From: Leptolyngbyaceae cyanobacterium CSSed165cm_216
GTDB taxonomy: Bacteria; Cyanobacteriota; Cyanobacteriia; Phormidesmidales; Phormidesmidaceae
NCBI GenBank assembly: GCA_007135385.1
Contig: SLIY01000407.1
Span: 1-7,730, forward strand
Reading direction: 5' to 3'
DNA length: 7,730 nt
Positions within the stretch are counted from its first letter, which is position 1. Each line of letters starts with the position of its first letter. The notes beneath the pieces were generated by a model, which was not told the origin of the DNA, did not search any database, and was given only the letters and a program-made list of their open reading frames with translations. Below, piece by piece: positions 1 to 6,024 of this stretch. Both the position numbers and the translations under genes were made by a program.

Positions 1-118
1 CATCATGAACCGAATTGTGTTCACCAGGAGCCTTCAATGTCTTGCTATACAAGGGATACATCGATTGAGTACGCTGGAAACTAATTCATTAAAAATGGAA
101 TTTTAGCTATTTAACGGA

Positions 119-154
119 CAAGAGCCGTGAAAACAGCTGTTTTCACGGCTCTTG
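119..154. terminator. Perfect 36-bp palindrome, probable bidirectional terminator
   Basis: Every base of 119-154 pairs with its mirror position around a central CAGCTG (axis between 136 and 137). The arm reads CAAGAGCCGTGAAAACAG. RNA from either strand would form a long stem with a tight AGCT-type loop. A second, smaller inverted repeat lies next to it: AGTTCT at 156-161 and AGAACT at 166-171, with a 4-nt loop. There is no long T run on either side, so a terminator is the best guess but not certain. It could end a minus-strand gene whose possible remnant stops at 174, or a plus-strand gene ending left of the window. A protein-binding palindrome is the alternative. Confidence 0.6.
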
Positions 155-173
155 AAGTTCTTGATAGAACTCG

Positions 174-263
174 TTAACCCTCAAAATCGTCGGAAATTGA
201 GGTAGGCGCCAGGTCATTTTGGGCCACTTGAAGCCCATTCTTGGAGTAGGTTTGGGGTGAAGT
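174..263 (-). pseudogene. Possible C-terminal remnant of an unknown gene
   Basis: Read on the minus strand, 29 codons are open between a TAA at 264-266 and a TAA at 174-176, with no start codon. The end of the peptide (…APTSISDDFEG) has the acidic, hydrophilic look of a real protein tail. The frame stops about 20 nt before the palindrome at 119-154, where a terminator would be expected. No continuation was found in the other frames upstream. I do not recognise the family; with so short a frame, chance is a serious alternative. Confidence 0.2.
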
Positions 264-341
264 TTAGCAGTACATGTGAATCAATCTCGCGGAGATGCCC
301 ATGACTAGAGCAGCCACTTGAACACGCGAGTTTGGGCAAAT

Positions 342-360
342 TTTTGTACTCGTTACAAAA
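342..360. promoter_or_regulatory. Operator-like inverted repeat upstream of the chlD gene pair
   Basis: TTTTGTA (342-348) and TACAAAA (354-360) form a perfect 7-bp inverted repeat with a 5-nt spacer. It lies about 57 nt before the ATG of the small ORF and about 225 nt before chlD, in an AT-rich pocket between GC-rich stretches. This is a plausible position for a repressor or activator site. The spacing does not fit NtcA (GTA-N8-TAC), and I cannot assign it to a known regulator. Confidence 0.3.
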
Positions 361-417
361 GCAGGCTGGCTATCTAGGACTAACATCAAGGAAGACGGCA
401 GTAGCTTAAAGCGAACT

Positions 418-582
418 ATGGTTCGGTCACAGAATTACGACCAGGTGCTGTGGCTGAGGGAGCGCATGCAGGATCGCTCCACAGCGAACCTGGGGCACCC
501 TAGGGTGGATGCAGACCAGCTCAAGCTGCTACGCCAGTTCTACGACCTCACCAACGTTGACCTGACGGGGGGCAAGGGGTAG
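418..582 (+). CDS. Small hypothetical protein (54 aa) immediately upstream of chlD
   Basis: ATG at 418, TAG at 580-582, 54 residues starting MVRSQNYDQVLWLRERMQDR. The frame is open back to 322, but the bases before 418 lose the strong G/C bias at third codon positions that runs through 418-582 (roughly 80% by eye). This supports both a real coding region and this start. No good ribosome binding site is visible at the usual distance; AAGGAAG at 388-394 is too far upstream. The product is hydrophilic with one likely amphipathic helix, no signal peptide and no membrane segment. The stop lies 2 nt before the chlD ATG, and its last codons contain the likely chlD ribosome binding site, so the two are probably co-transcribed and translationally coupled. 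I do not recognise the family. A leader peptide or a small partner of ChlD are guesses. Confidence 0.5.
   Translation: MVRSQNYDQVLWLRERMQDRSTANLGHPRVDADQLKLLRQFYDLTNVDLTGGKG
574..579 (+). promoter_or_regulatory. Ribosome binding site of chlD inside the upstream ORF
   Basis: AAGGGG lies 5 nt before the ATG at 585 and supports that start. It falls inside the last codons of the 54-aa ORF, so ribosomes finishing that ORF would pass directly over the chlD initiation region. Confidence 0.45.
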
Positions 583-584
583 CC

Positions 585-2660
585 ATGGTCGTTGCCGTCC
601 CCCCCACTGATACCTTTCCCTTGGCGGCTATTGTCGGCCAAGCGGCAATTAAATCGGCTCTGCTGCTGCTAGCCGTCGATCCTGGCCTGGGCGGCGTCAT
701 CATTGCCGGACGACGAGGCACCGCCAAATCGGTGATGGCCCGCGCCCTCCATGCGCTGTTACCCCCGATTGAGGTGGTTCAGGGCTCCCGCTGGAACGGC
801 GACCCCACCAATCCTGACGACTGGGATGATCAAGCAGTAGCCAGGAGTCAGGAGTTGGGAGCCAGGAGTCAGAAGCAAAAATCCCGCCGCAAGTCCTCCC
901 CCACCCCGTCACTCCCCACCTCCCTCACTTCCTCACTCCCCACCCCCTTCATCCAAGTTCCCCTCGGCGTTACGGAAGATCGCCTACTGGGATCGGTGGA
1001 TGTCACCCAGTCAATCAAGCGGGGCGAGCCGATCTTTCAGCCGGGGTTGCTGGCGGAGGCCCACCGGGGGGTGCTCTACGTGGATGAAATCAACCTGCTA
1101 GATGACCACATTGCCAACCTGCTGCTGACAATTTTGGCCCAGGGGTATAACCGCATCGAGCGCGAGGGCATTAGCATTCAGCACCCCTGCCGCCCGCTGT
1201 TTATCGCCACCTACAATCCGGCGGAGGGAGAACTGCGATCGCACCTGATCGACCGGTTTGCGATCGCCCTCTCCGCCGATCAGCCCCTGACCTTAGCGGC
1301 TCGGGTCGAAGCGGTCGATCGAGTGACCCACCACAGCACCTCTCCTCGGACGTTTTTAGCTCAGTACGCCCCCGCCCTGGCAGATCTCAAGGCCCAGATT
1401 GCCCTGGCGCGGGCCTGGCTGCCCCAGGTACAGGTGCAGCCCGAGCAGATTGCCTATCTAGTGGATGAGGCGATGCGGGCGCAGGTAGAAGGGCACCGGG
1501 CCGACCTGTTTGCCCTGCGGGTGGCTAAGGCCCATGCCGCCCTCCAGGGTCGCCTGACCGTCGAGGCCGAAGACCTGCATCGAGCGGTGGAACTGGTGAT
1601 TGTGCCTCGGGCCACGGTCGTTACCCGGCCCCCCGAACCACCGCCACCAGACCTGCCGCCCGACCCCCCAAAAGACAACCCGGACTCTGACCCAGAACCT
1701 GAGGCCGAGCCCCCGGAGCCGCCGCAGGGTGGCAGCCTGCCCGAGGAGTTTGTCTTTAGCCCCGAAGGGGTAGTACTCGACCCGTCGGTGCTCTACTTTG
1801 CTCAGCTGGCCCATCGCCGCCACGGCAAAGCCGGGGGGCGGGGGGTAATTTTCTCACAGGAGCGGGGCCGCTACGTGAAACCGATGTTTCCCCAGGGGCC
1901 GATTCAGCGGGTGGCGATCGATGCCACCCTGCGAGCGGCGGCCCCCCACCAGCGCTTTCGACGCCAGCGCTACGCCCAAGCGCACCCCGACCAGCCGGGT
2001 CAACCCCGCCGGATTTTCATTGAAGCCGATGACATGCGCGTCAAGCGGCTGGCCCGCAAGGCCAGAGCTCTGATCATATTTGTGGTAGATGCCTCGGGGT
2101 CGATGGCCCTCAACCGGATGCAGGCCGCCAAAGGGGCCGTGCTGCAACTGCTGGGGGAGGCCTACCGCAGCCGTGACCACATTGCCCTGATTGTCTTTCG
2201 TGGTGAACAAGCGGAGGTGCTGCTACCGCCTACCCGCTCCATTACCGCCGCCCGTCGCCGCCTCGATCGCCTGCCCTGCGGCGGCGGCTCGCCCCTAGCC
2301 CACGGACTAGCCCAGGCGGTGCGTCTGGGCGAAAACGCCCGCAAGTCGAAAGATGTCGGTCAAGTGGTGATCGTCTTGATCACCGATGGTAAAGCCAACA
2401 TTCCTCTGTCACGGTCTCTGGGGCAACCCAACCTGGGTCTGGACGCCACCCCGATCAACGCTGAACTGCTCCAGATTGCAGCGGCGATTCGCAGCCTGGA
2501 TCTACACTTGCTGGTGATCGATACCGAAAATAAGTTCATCTCCTCTGGCTTTGCTAAAGAGTTGGCCCAGCAAGCAGGGGGCTACTACTATTACTTGCCG
2601 AAGGCGACGGAGGGGGCGATCGCCACCATGACCCGCAGCGCAATCCACGCGGCCCTGTAG
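585..2660 (+). CDS. chlD: Magnesium chelatase subunit ChlD
   Basis: ChlD is the D subunit of the ChlI-ChlD-ChlH chelatase, which uses ATP to insert Mg2+ into protoporphyrin IX, the first committed step of chlorophyll synthesis; it acts in the cytoplasm or at the membrane surface. The 691-residue product has the family order. An N-terminal AAA+ domain comes first, with a Walker A-like AGRRGTAKS at 41-49, Walker B around VLYVDEINLLD at 163-173, sensor-1-like FIATYNP at 206-212 and a candidate arginine finger at R224. A proline- and acid-rich linker follows at about 348-380. The C-terminal von Willebrand A domain has the MIDAS motif DASGS at 502-506, GGGSPLAHG near 566-574 and TDG at 600-602. 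The length is close to the usual 670-690. The oddity is residues 83-121: between the conserved WDD and FIQVPLG the sequence is low complexity (rich in S, P, T, Q, K, R) and is encoded by repeat-like DNA. The reading frame is otherwise intact. Start ATG 585 follows an AAGGGG. Confidence 0.97.
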   Translation: MVVAVPPTDTFPLAAIVGQAAIKSALLLLAVDPGLGGVIIAGRRGTAKSVMARALHALLPPIEVVQGSRWNGDPTNPDDWDDQAVARSQELGARSQKQKSRRKSSPTPSLPTSLTSSLPTPFIQVPLGVTEDRLLGSVDVTQSIKRGEPIFQPGLLAEAHRGVLYVDEINLLDDHIANLLLTILAQGYNRIEREGISIQHPCRPLFIATYNPAEGELRSHLIDRFAIALSADQPLTLAARVEAVDRVTHHSTSPRTFLAQYAPALADLKAQIALARAWLPQVQVQPEQIAYLVDEAMRAQVEGHRADLFALRVAKAHAALQGRLTVEAEDLHRAVELVIVPRATVVTRPPEPPPPDLPPDPPKDNPDSDPEPEAEPPEPPQGGSLPEEFVFSPEGVVLDPSVLYFAQLAHRRHGKAGGRGVIFSQERGRYVKPMFPQGPIQRVAIDATLRAAAPHQRFRRQRYAQAHPDQPGQPRRIFIEADDMRVKRLARKARALIIFVVDASGSMALNRMQAAKGAVLQLLGEAYRSRDHIALIVFRGEQAEVLLPPTRSITAARRRLDRLPCGGGSPLAHGLAQAVRLGENARKSKDVGQVVIVLITDGKANIPLSRSLGQPNLGLDATPINAELLQIAAAIRSLDLHLLVIDTENKFISSGFAKELAQQAGGYYYYLPKATEGAIATMTRSAIHAAL
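831..947 (+). repeat. In-frame low-complexity repeat segment inside chlD
   Basis: This stretch encodes ChlD residues 83-121. Its left half has two copies of AGCCAGGAGTCAG (839-851 and 860-872). Its right half is an almost G-free pyrimidine tract in which TCACTCCCCACC occurs twice (909-920 and 933-944). GGAGTCAG-type and CTCCCCAC-type low-complexity DNA is familiar from cyanobacterial intergenic regions. The 14-mer GCCAGGAGTCAGAA at 861-874 recurs exactly at 6081-6094 in a non-coding region of this window. I infer that an intergenic-type repeat entered or expanded within the coding region without breaking the frame, at a variable linker after the conserved WDD motif. Confidence 0.65.
1235..1267. 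repeat. Two HIP1 octamers
   Basis: GCGATCGC occurs at 1235-1242 and 1260-1267. HIP1 is a highly over-represented octameric palindrome in many cyanobacterial genomes, so these sites support the taxonomic placement. Both lie within chlD without disturbing it. Confidence 0.85.
2616..2623. repeat. HIP1 octamer
   Basis: A GCGATCGC copy within the last codons of chlD. Confidence 0.85.
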
Positions 2661-2697
2661 AAAGACCGCCGAAGTTTTCCAAACCTCGGCGGTCTTT
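2661..2697. terminator. Strong stem-loop terminator after chlD
   Basis: AAAGACCGCCGA (2661-2672) pairs perfectly with TCGGCGGTCTTT (2686-2697). After one mismatch, GTTT (2674-2677) pairs with AAAC (2681-2684) around a 3-nt loop. The stem begins on the base after the chlD TAG. The outer A/T pairs make it symmetrical, so it could also stop transcription arriving from the convergent minus-strand side. This agrees with chlD being the last gene of its transcript. Confidence 0.85.
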
Positions 2698-2756
2698 GGC
2701 TATTTTGCGTTGTTCGATCAAGCTGATGTAGCTCTGCAAACGTTGTTGGTTCTTAG

Positions 2757-2786
2757 GGGCCAGGGCCGCCCTGGCCGCCCTGGCCC
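2757..2786. repeat. GC-rich inverted and direct repeat with competing hairpins
   Basis: GGGCCAGGGC (2757-2766) pairs perfectly with GCCCTGGCCC (2777-2786) across a 10-nt loop. The loop itself contains a second copy of the right arm (GCCCTGGCC at 2768-2776), so two alternative hairpins compete. The right arms form a 9-bp tandem repeat (GCCGCCCTG). It lies about 60 nt after the chlD terminator and may be a small structural repeat. Confidence 0.45.
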
Positions 2787-2791
2787 AGCAG

Positions 2792-3031
2792 GTGATATTC
2801 ACCGTGCTTTGCGCCTCCGACCCCTACCCGGTGGTGGGGGCGGGTCAGAGCTTTGGCCTTCAGCCCAATGTGGTGACTGGCATGGCCATTAGCACCACGG
2901 CTGGCGTTGAGCGGGTCGAAAAGCTGACTGGGGTACTGGCCCTCAATTTGGCCGGTGATGATAGTCTGTGCGTTTATTGTGGCCAGAATGGCGTGAAATA
3001 TTATCAAATCTGGTGTATAGCTAGGAATTAG
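2792..3031 (+). other. Unrecognised open frame, possible gene remnant
   Basis: The plus frame is open from 2732 and ends at TAG 3029-3031. A GTG at 2792 would give 79 residues beginning MIFTVLCASDPYP. Third positions are fairly G/C-rich and the codons look coding-like up to about 3000. However, there is no ribosome binding site, and the same stretch is also open on the minus strand (2753-3007). It matches no family I know. I list it only because it is the longest plus-strand frame in this gap; a chance ORF or decayed fragment is more likely than a working gene. Confidence 0.15.
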
Positions 3032-3089
3032 GCGGCGTCCTACTGCTGATTCAGATCGGTTTTGACATCGACACGCAGGCTATCTGCAC

Positions 3090-3229
3090 CTATTCCAGCT
3101 CCAGGTACACGTAGTCGTCGTCCAGCACCTCGTGATAAAAGTGAAACGTTTGCCCATAGGCAATAGTGGCTTATGGGGATCGCAATCAACTGGCTCCAGC
3201 TTGCTCTCACGATCAAGCTCTCGTTCTAC
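3090..3229 (-). pseudogene. Frameshifted remnant of an unrecognised gene
   Basis: On the minus strand, 3093-3170 reads ATIAYGQTFHFYHEVLDDDY and then VYLELE before TAG (3090-3092). The aromatic and acidic alternation looks like a true C-terminal beta-rich segment. It is closed upstream by TAA at 3171-3173, but the coding look continues in another frame: 3229 downward reads VERELDRESKLEPVDCDPHK. The two parts join near 3170 by a single frameshift, and no start codon is visible before the TAA at 3230-3232. I read this as the truncated, frameshifted tail of a small protein gene. The family is unknown to me. Confidence 0.45.
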
Positions 3230-3283
3230 TTAATTTCCCCCGGTGCCGCGTGCAGTACCAGGGAAATTGTTGAGTGCGGCAGG

Positions 3284-4273
3284 CTATGCAGCAACCGTGA
3301 CCGACTGGCCAGATGCGGCCGATTGCTGCACCGCTGTAGCCACCCGTAGGCTATACACACTGGCGGCGGGGGTACAGTACAGGGGCTTATCCGCCAGCAG
3401 ATGGTCTAACACCGCTGTGGTGTCGGCGGCAAATAACCCTCGCCGGGAGCCCAATGAAAGCGATCGCAGCCCCTGGGCATCTACCCATTCCCCCCCATCC
3501 CCATCTAGCACCAATTGTCCCTGGCTGCCGTAAACCTCCAACCGGCGAGTGGGTGTCCAAAATCCTTCCCCTTTACCATAAACCACTGACCCCACCAGAC
3601 CGCTGGTGAAGGTGAGTTGGGCGGTGCAGAGACAGGTGGTGTAATAGTCCAGCCTATCGTCTGCCTGGGTCAGACCGCCGTAGTGGTTTTGGCCATACAC
3701 CTGCTGCACCGGGCCAAAGGCATCGATCAGCCGGTGCAGCCGCGATAGGGCCCCCACCAGTGGAAAGCCAAACTGCTGAGGACAATAGGACCAGGACCGG
3801 GGCACCCGACGTTTCGGGGCCAGGGTGCTATAGCGGGCGTAGTGAATCTGGCCCAGGGTAGTTAGATGGGTCTTTAGGGCCTGGTGGGTCCCTCCCAGCA
3901 GCTCAATGTGCTCCACATGCAGTAGCCGATCGCGAACCTGAGCTAAGGTCAGCAACCTTTCCGCCTCAGTCACCGTTAGGGCCAGGGGATATTCCACCAC
4001 CACATGCTTTTGGGCCGCCAGGGCCGCCGCGACAACAGCCCCGTGGTGACAATTAATCTGGCACACCATCACCAGGTCGACCTGGGGGTGGATGACCAGA
4101 TCCTGCCAGGTCGGCAGGGCTTGGGTCTGCTACTGCTGGGCAAAGCCTTGGCTATTGGCGACCACGTGATCGGCCACAGCCACTACCTGGCCCCGACCAT
4201 CCTGGGCTAGGGCCTCAGCCCGCTTACGGGCGACAAATCCAGTGCCAACGATTCCCACCCCTACGGCTGTCAT
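3284..4273 (-). pseudogene. bvdR: Biliverdin reductase with an in-frame amber codon
   Basis: Cyanobacterial BvdR belongs to the Gfo/Idh/MocA family and reduces biliverdin IX-alpha to bilirubin with NAD(P)H in the cytosol. From ATG 4273 the frame has 329 codons before the final TAG (3284-3286), the size of the Synechocystis protein. Codons 1-47 give the Rossmann start with GIVGTG at 7-12. Codon 48 (4130-4132) is TAG, in the context CAG CAG TAG CAG ACC. The same frame then continues without another stop. It shows EYPLAL near 93-98, LLHVEHIELLGG at 116-127, QQFGFPLVGALSR at 165-177 and GSRRGLF at 275-281, all BvdR signatures. One substitution (for example from CAG or TAC) explains the stop. Restarting downstream, for example at codon 68 (4072), would lose the nucleotide-binding fold, so a working enzyme would need readthrough. 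It may be a recent pseudogene or a sequencing error. ATG 4273 is 25 nt after the upstream gene's stop and has no strong ribosome site. Confidence 0.9.
3460..3467. repeat. HIP1 octamer
   Basis: A GCGATCGC copy inside the bvdR reading frame. Confidence 0.85.
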
Positions 4274-4298
4274 GGTAACTATGGTTGACGTCAGCCGG

Positions 4299-5183
4299 TT
4301 AAATTTCCGCCACGGCCCGCTCAATCAACCGCCGGGCCAGGGTTTGGGTGCCCGTGTGCTCGTAATATTTAACGGACATATCCAAAAATGCCCCCAAGTA
4401 GTCGAGCTTGCCCCTAGAGCCCTCAATAAAGCCGCCCAAATTATCCAGCAGGCCGCTTTGGGTAATACCCTTGTCAGCCACAAACTTATCCATCCAGCCC
4501 TTAGTGGATTCAAAGCTTTCGGTCATAAACGACAACTTGCTCTTGGAATCGTTGCCCGGAATTTCGTTTTTAATCCCCTTAAAGGTTTGATTGCTTTCAA
4601 TGTCCGAAGGGGACATGCCCTTGATGGCATTGAGGGCTTTGGTGGAAAACTCAGCCCCCAGGGGAATAATCCCATCGAAAGACACCAGGGCCGCCATCCG
4701 AATCAACGACTCGCTGCTGTAATCCCCCAGGGCGGTGAGAAAGTCCCCCAGGCTATCCCCAGGAATGCCACTGATTTTGCAGAAGGCTACCACCTCTGTC
4801 ACCAGCTTCACCGCCAGGTCAATGGTTTGGGCTTGTTCTGGCTTGGGGGAAATATTTTTCAAAAACCCTAAAAACGTGTCTTGACCAATGCGGTTAGCCA
4901 AAGCAGCAGTGCCCAGGAGTCCAGAGGCAGAGTCGACAGTTTCGTATAGCCAGAGGGCCGTCTGGTACCCCTGCTTTTTATCATTGAACAGGGCCACAGC
5001 GCGCTCACCAATGGCCTGGATCATCGCCTCGTCGGTTTCTCCAGTGACCACCTTGATCGTGTTGTCAAATCCTACCAGGTTGTCCCACTGGCCCGGCACA
5101 AAGGTATCCAGGGATTTTAATGCCCGTACCGTTAGCCCCCCCTTAGGCAGCTTATCGACAACTTCGTAAATCTTTTTGCTCAC
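4299..5183 (-). CDS. Conserved-looking hypothetical protein, 294 aa
   Basis: I do not recognise this family. The start is GTG at 5181-5183, reading MSKKIYEVVDKLPKGG, supported by TAAGGAG 7 nt upstream. The product is soluble-looking, with no signal peptide and no clear membrane segment. It appears largely alpha-helical: a short basic N-terminus; a region around residues 50-105 with a long amphipathic stretch (AMIQAIGERAVALF and onward); hydrophobic helices around 120-195; a charged, polar segment around 200-235 (SNQTFKGIKNEIPGND); and a C-terminal helical part ending in LARRLIERAVAEI. No catalytic motif is evident. It lies 69 nt after the lipoprotein gene and 25 nt before bvdR on the same strand, so an operon is likely and a role tied to bilins or the envelope is possible. 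That role is inferred from position only. Confidence 0.85.
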   Translation of the reverse strand: MSKKIYEVVDKLPKGGLTVRALKSLDTFVPGQWDNLVGFDNTIKVVTGETDEAMIQAIGERAVALFNDKKQGYQTALWLYETVDSASGLLGTAALANRIGQDTFLGFLKNISPKPEQAQTIDLAVKLVTEVVAFCKISGIPGDSLGDFLTALGDYSSESLIRMAALVSFDGIIPLGAEFSTKALNAIKGMSPSDIESNQTFKGIKNEIPGNDSKSKLSFMTESFESTKGWMDKFVADKGITQSGLLDNLGGFIEGSRGKLDYLGAFLDMSVKYYEHTGTQTLARRLIERAVAEI

Positions 5184-5190
5184 AGTTCAG

Positions 5191-5197
5191 CTCCTTA
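5191..5197 (-). promoter_or_regulatory. Ribosome binding site fixing the GTG start of the 294-aa gene
   Basis: Minus-strand TAAGGAG lies 7 nt before GTG 5183. It is the reason for choosing this non-ATG start. Confidence 0.75.
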
Positions 5198-5252
5198 CGG
5201 TTTACTGTGCGTATCTGACTATCCGTCTATGACTGTCAGGATAAGCCAACCC

Positions 5253-5915
5253 CTAACCCGCAGGCTGGAGGGTGGGCTCCGGTGCCGGTACTTGAACTTT
5301 GGGTAGCTTAAACCTGGGCTTAGCTGGGACAGTGTCTGTGGCCACGGGGGCATCTGACTGGGGTGAGGCAGTAGCCGCCGGTTGCTTAGGTCGAACGACC
5401 GCCTTGCCTTGCAATTGGGATAGCCCCTGCAGATCAAATTTTTGCAACCAATCAACCCGCTCTGCTTTGCCAAAGGATGAGTCCCGAGACAACACCTTTA
5501 CCTGGTATCGACCATTGACCAATAACCCAGTGGCGGTCGTCCCTTGGCCGACCGAGGGGTAACCGCTGACTAATTCGGTAGCATCAACATATTTCTCGGC
5601 GGCCACGGGCAGGCTGATGGTGTCGTTAATGGTGAGCATAGCAACGGTGGTATCTCCCCGCTTTAGCTTGTATTCCGCAAAGCCTTTTTTCTCTTGATAG
5701 GGGATCACCTGATAGTCCCCCTGACTGGCAGGAAAGAACTGATTGAACGTACCACCCTTCTCGGCCTTCTTATCGACAGCCGCCGGAGACCGAAAACCAG
5801 TGGTATCTTTCTGTACCTGGTCATACCTAGACGGTGTTGATGAGCAGGAGGTAACAAGTAGTGCAAAGCACAGCACTAACGGTGCTAACCGCTTTAACCA
5901 GCGGGTCAAGGTCAT
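5253..5915 (-). CDS. Predicted lipoprotein, 220 aa
   Basis: The chosen start is ATG 5915 (MTLTRWLKRLAPL…), because AAAGGAG sits 6 nt upstream and because it gives a textbook type II signal peptide: positive residues R5, K8 and R9, then a hydrophobic run, then the lipobox VTSC with the lipidated cysteine at 24. The frame can be extended upstream to 5966, but the added 17 residues spoil the signal peptide. The mature part begins SSTPSRYDQVQKD and is polar. Its middle region (about 60-170) is mixed beta/alpha in composition, and a proline/alanine-rich tail covers about 173-220, possibly disordered or spanning periplasm or peptidoglycan. I do not recognise the family. It heads a probable minus-strand operon with the 294-aa gene and bvdR. 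Confidence 0.88.
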   Translation of the reverse strand: MTLTRWLKRLAPLVLCFALLVTSCSSTPSRYDQVQKDTTGFRSPAAVDKKAEKGGTFNQFFPASQGDYQVIPYQEKKGFAEYKLKRGDTTVAMLTINDTISLPVAAEKYVDATELVSGYPSVGQGTTATGLLVNGRYQVKVLSRDSSFGKAERVDWLQKFDLQGLSQLQGKAVVRPKQPAATASPQSDAPVATDTVPAKPRFKLPKVQVPAPEPTLQPAG

Positions 5916-5921
5916 AACGCG

Positions 5922-5928
5922 CTCCTTT
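5922..5928 (-). promoter_or_regulatory. Ribosome binding site fixing the lipoprotein start
   Basis: Minus-strand AAAGGAG lies 6 nt before ATG 5915. It supports this start over the in-frame upstream extension to 5966. Confidence 0.8.
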
Positions 5929-5995
5929 CGGGGAAAATAGGCAGGGCAGAACCACCTTGCAATCAAGCTAATTGTGAACGTGCCACAGAAACATA

Positions 5996-6024
5996 AGACT
6001 AAAATAAGGGGTCACTATCGTCAA
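5996..6024 (-). promoter_or_regulatory. Candidate promoter of the lipoprotein operon
   Basis: On the minus strand, TTGACG (plus positions 6019-6024) fits a -35 box. 17 nt downstream lies TAGTCT (5996-6001), a weak -10 match of three of six bases. It would put the transcript start roughly 75 nt before ATG 5915. The -35 is good and the -10 poor, so this is tentative. Confidence 0.3.

Larger units (their letters stand above)
2698..3283. other. Intergenic region between convergent chlD and bvdR, with gene debris
   Basis: Nothing intact can be supported here. From left to right it holds AT-rich spacer, a GC-rich hairpin repeat (2757-2786), a plus frame open from 2732 to 3028 that I do not recognise, and a frameshifted minus-strand remnant (3090-3229). 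The mix of partial coding-like frames suggests a zone of gene decay between two convergent transcripts. Confidence 0.5.

Noticed and set aside
1..106. Possible gene ends at the left edge: plus frames open to stops at 84 and 106, and a minus frame starting at ATG 61 running off the edge
   Set aside because: Three conflicting short frames, none with a ribosome site or recognisable peptide; the window edge prevents a decision.
223..321. Ten-base direct repeat GCCACTTGAA at 223-232 partly and 312-321
   Set aside because: The copies are short and flanked by unrelated sequence; expected by chance often enough not to infer an insertion-site duplication.
1454..1823. Long minus-strand open frames inside chlD
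   Set aside because: Antisense shadows of the GC-rich chlD linker region; composition is the mirror of the real frame and there are no family motifs.
3244..3281. TGCCGC / GCGGCA inverted repeat just after bvdR as its terminator
   Set aside because: Six base pairs with a 26-nt loop and no T run; likely chance.
4072..4132. Reading bvdR as two separate genes, one on each side of the amber codon
   Set aside because: Both parts are in the same frame and together match one BvdR-length protein; the downstream part alone would lack the nucleotide-binding start and has no ribosome site at its ATG.
4242..4871. 209-codon plus-strand open frame
   Set aside because: Antisense to the 294-aa gene, which has a strong ribosome site and coherent composition; the plus frame lacks both.
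5212..5243. Imperfect inverted repeat (TATCTGAC / GTCAGGATA) between the lipoprotein and 294-aa genes
   Set aside because: Only eight pairs with a bulge and a 15-nt loop, no T tail; too weak to call a terminator inside a probable operon.
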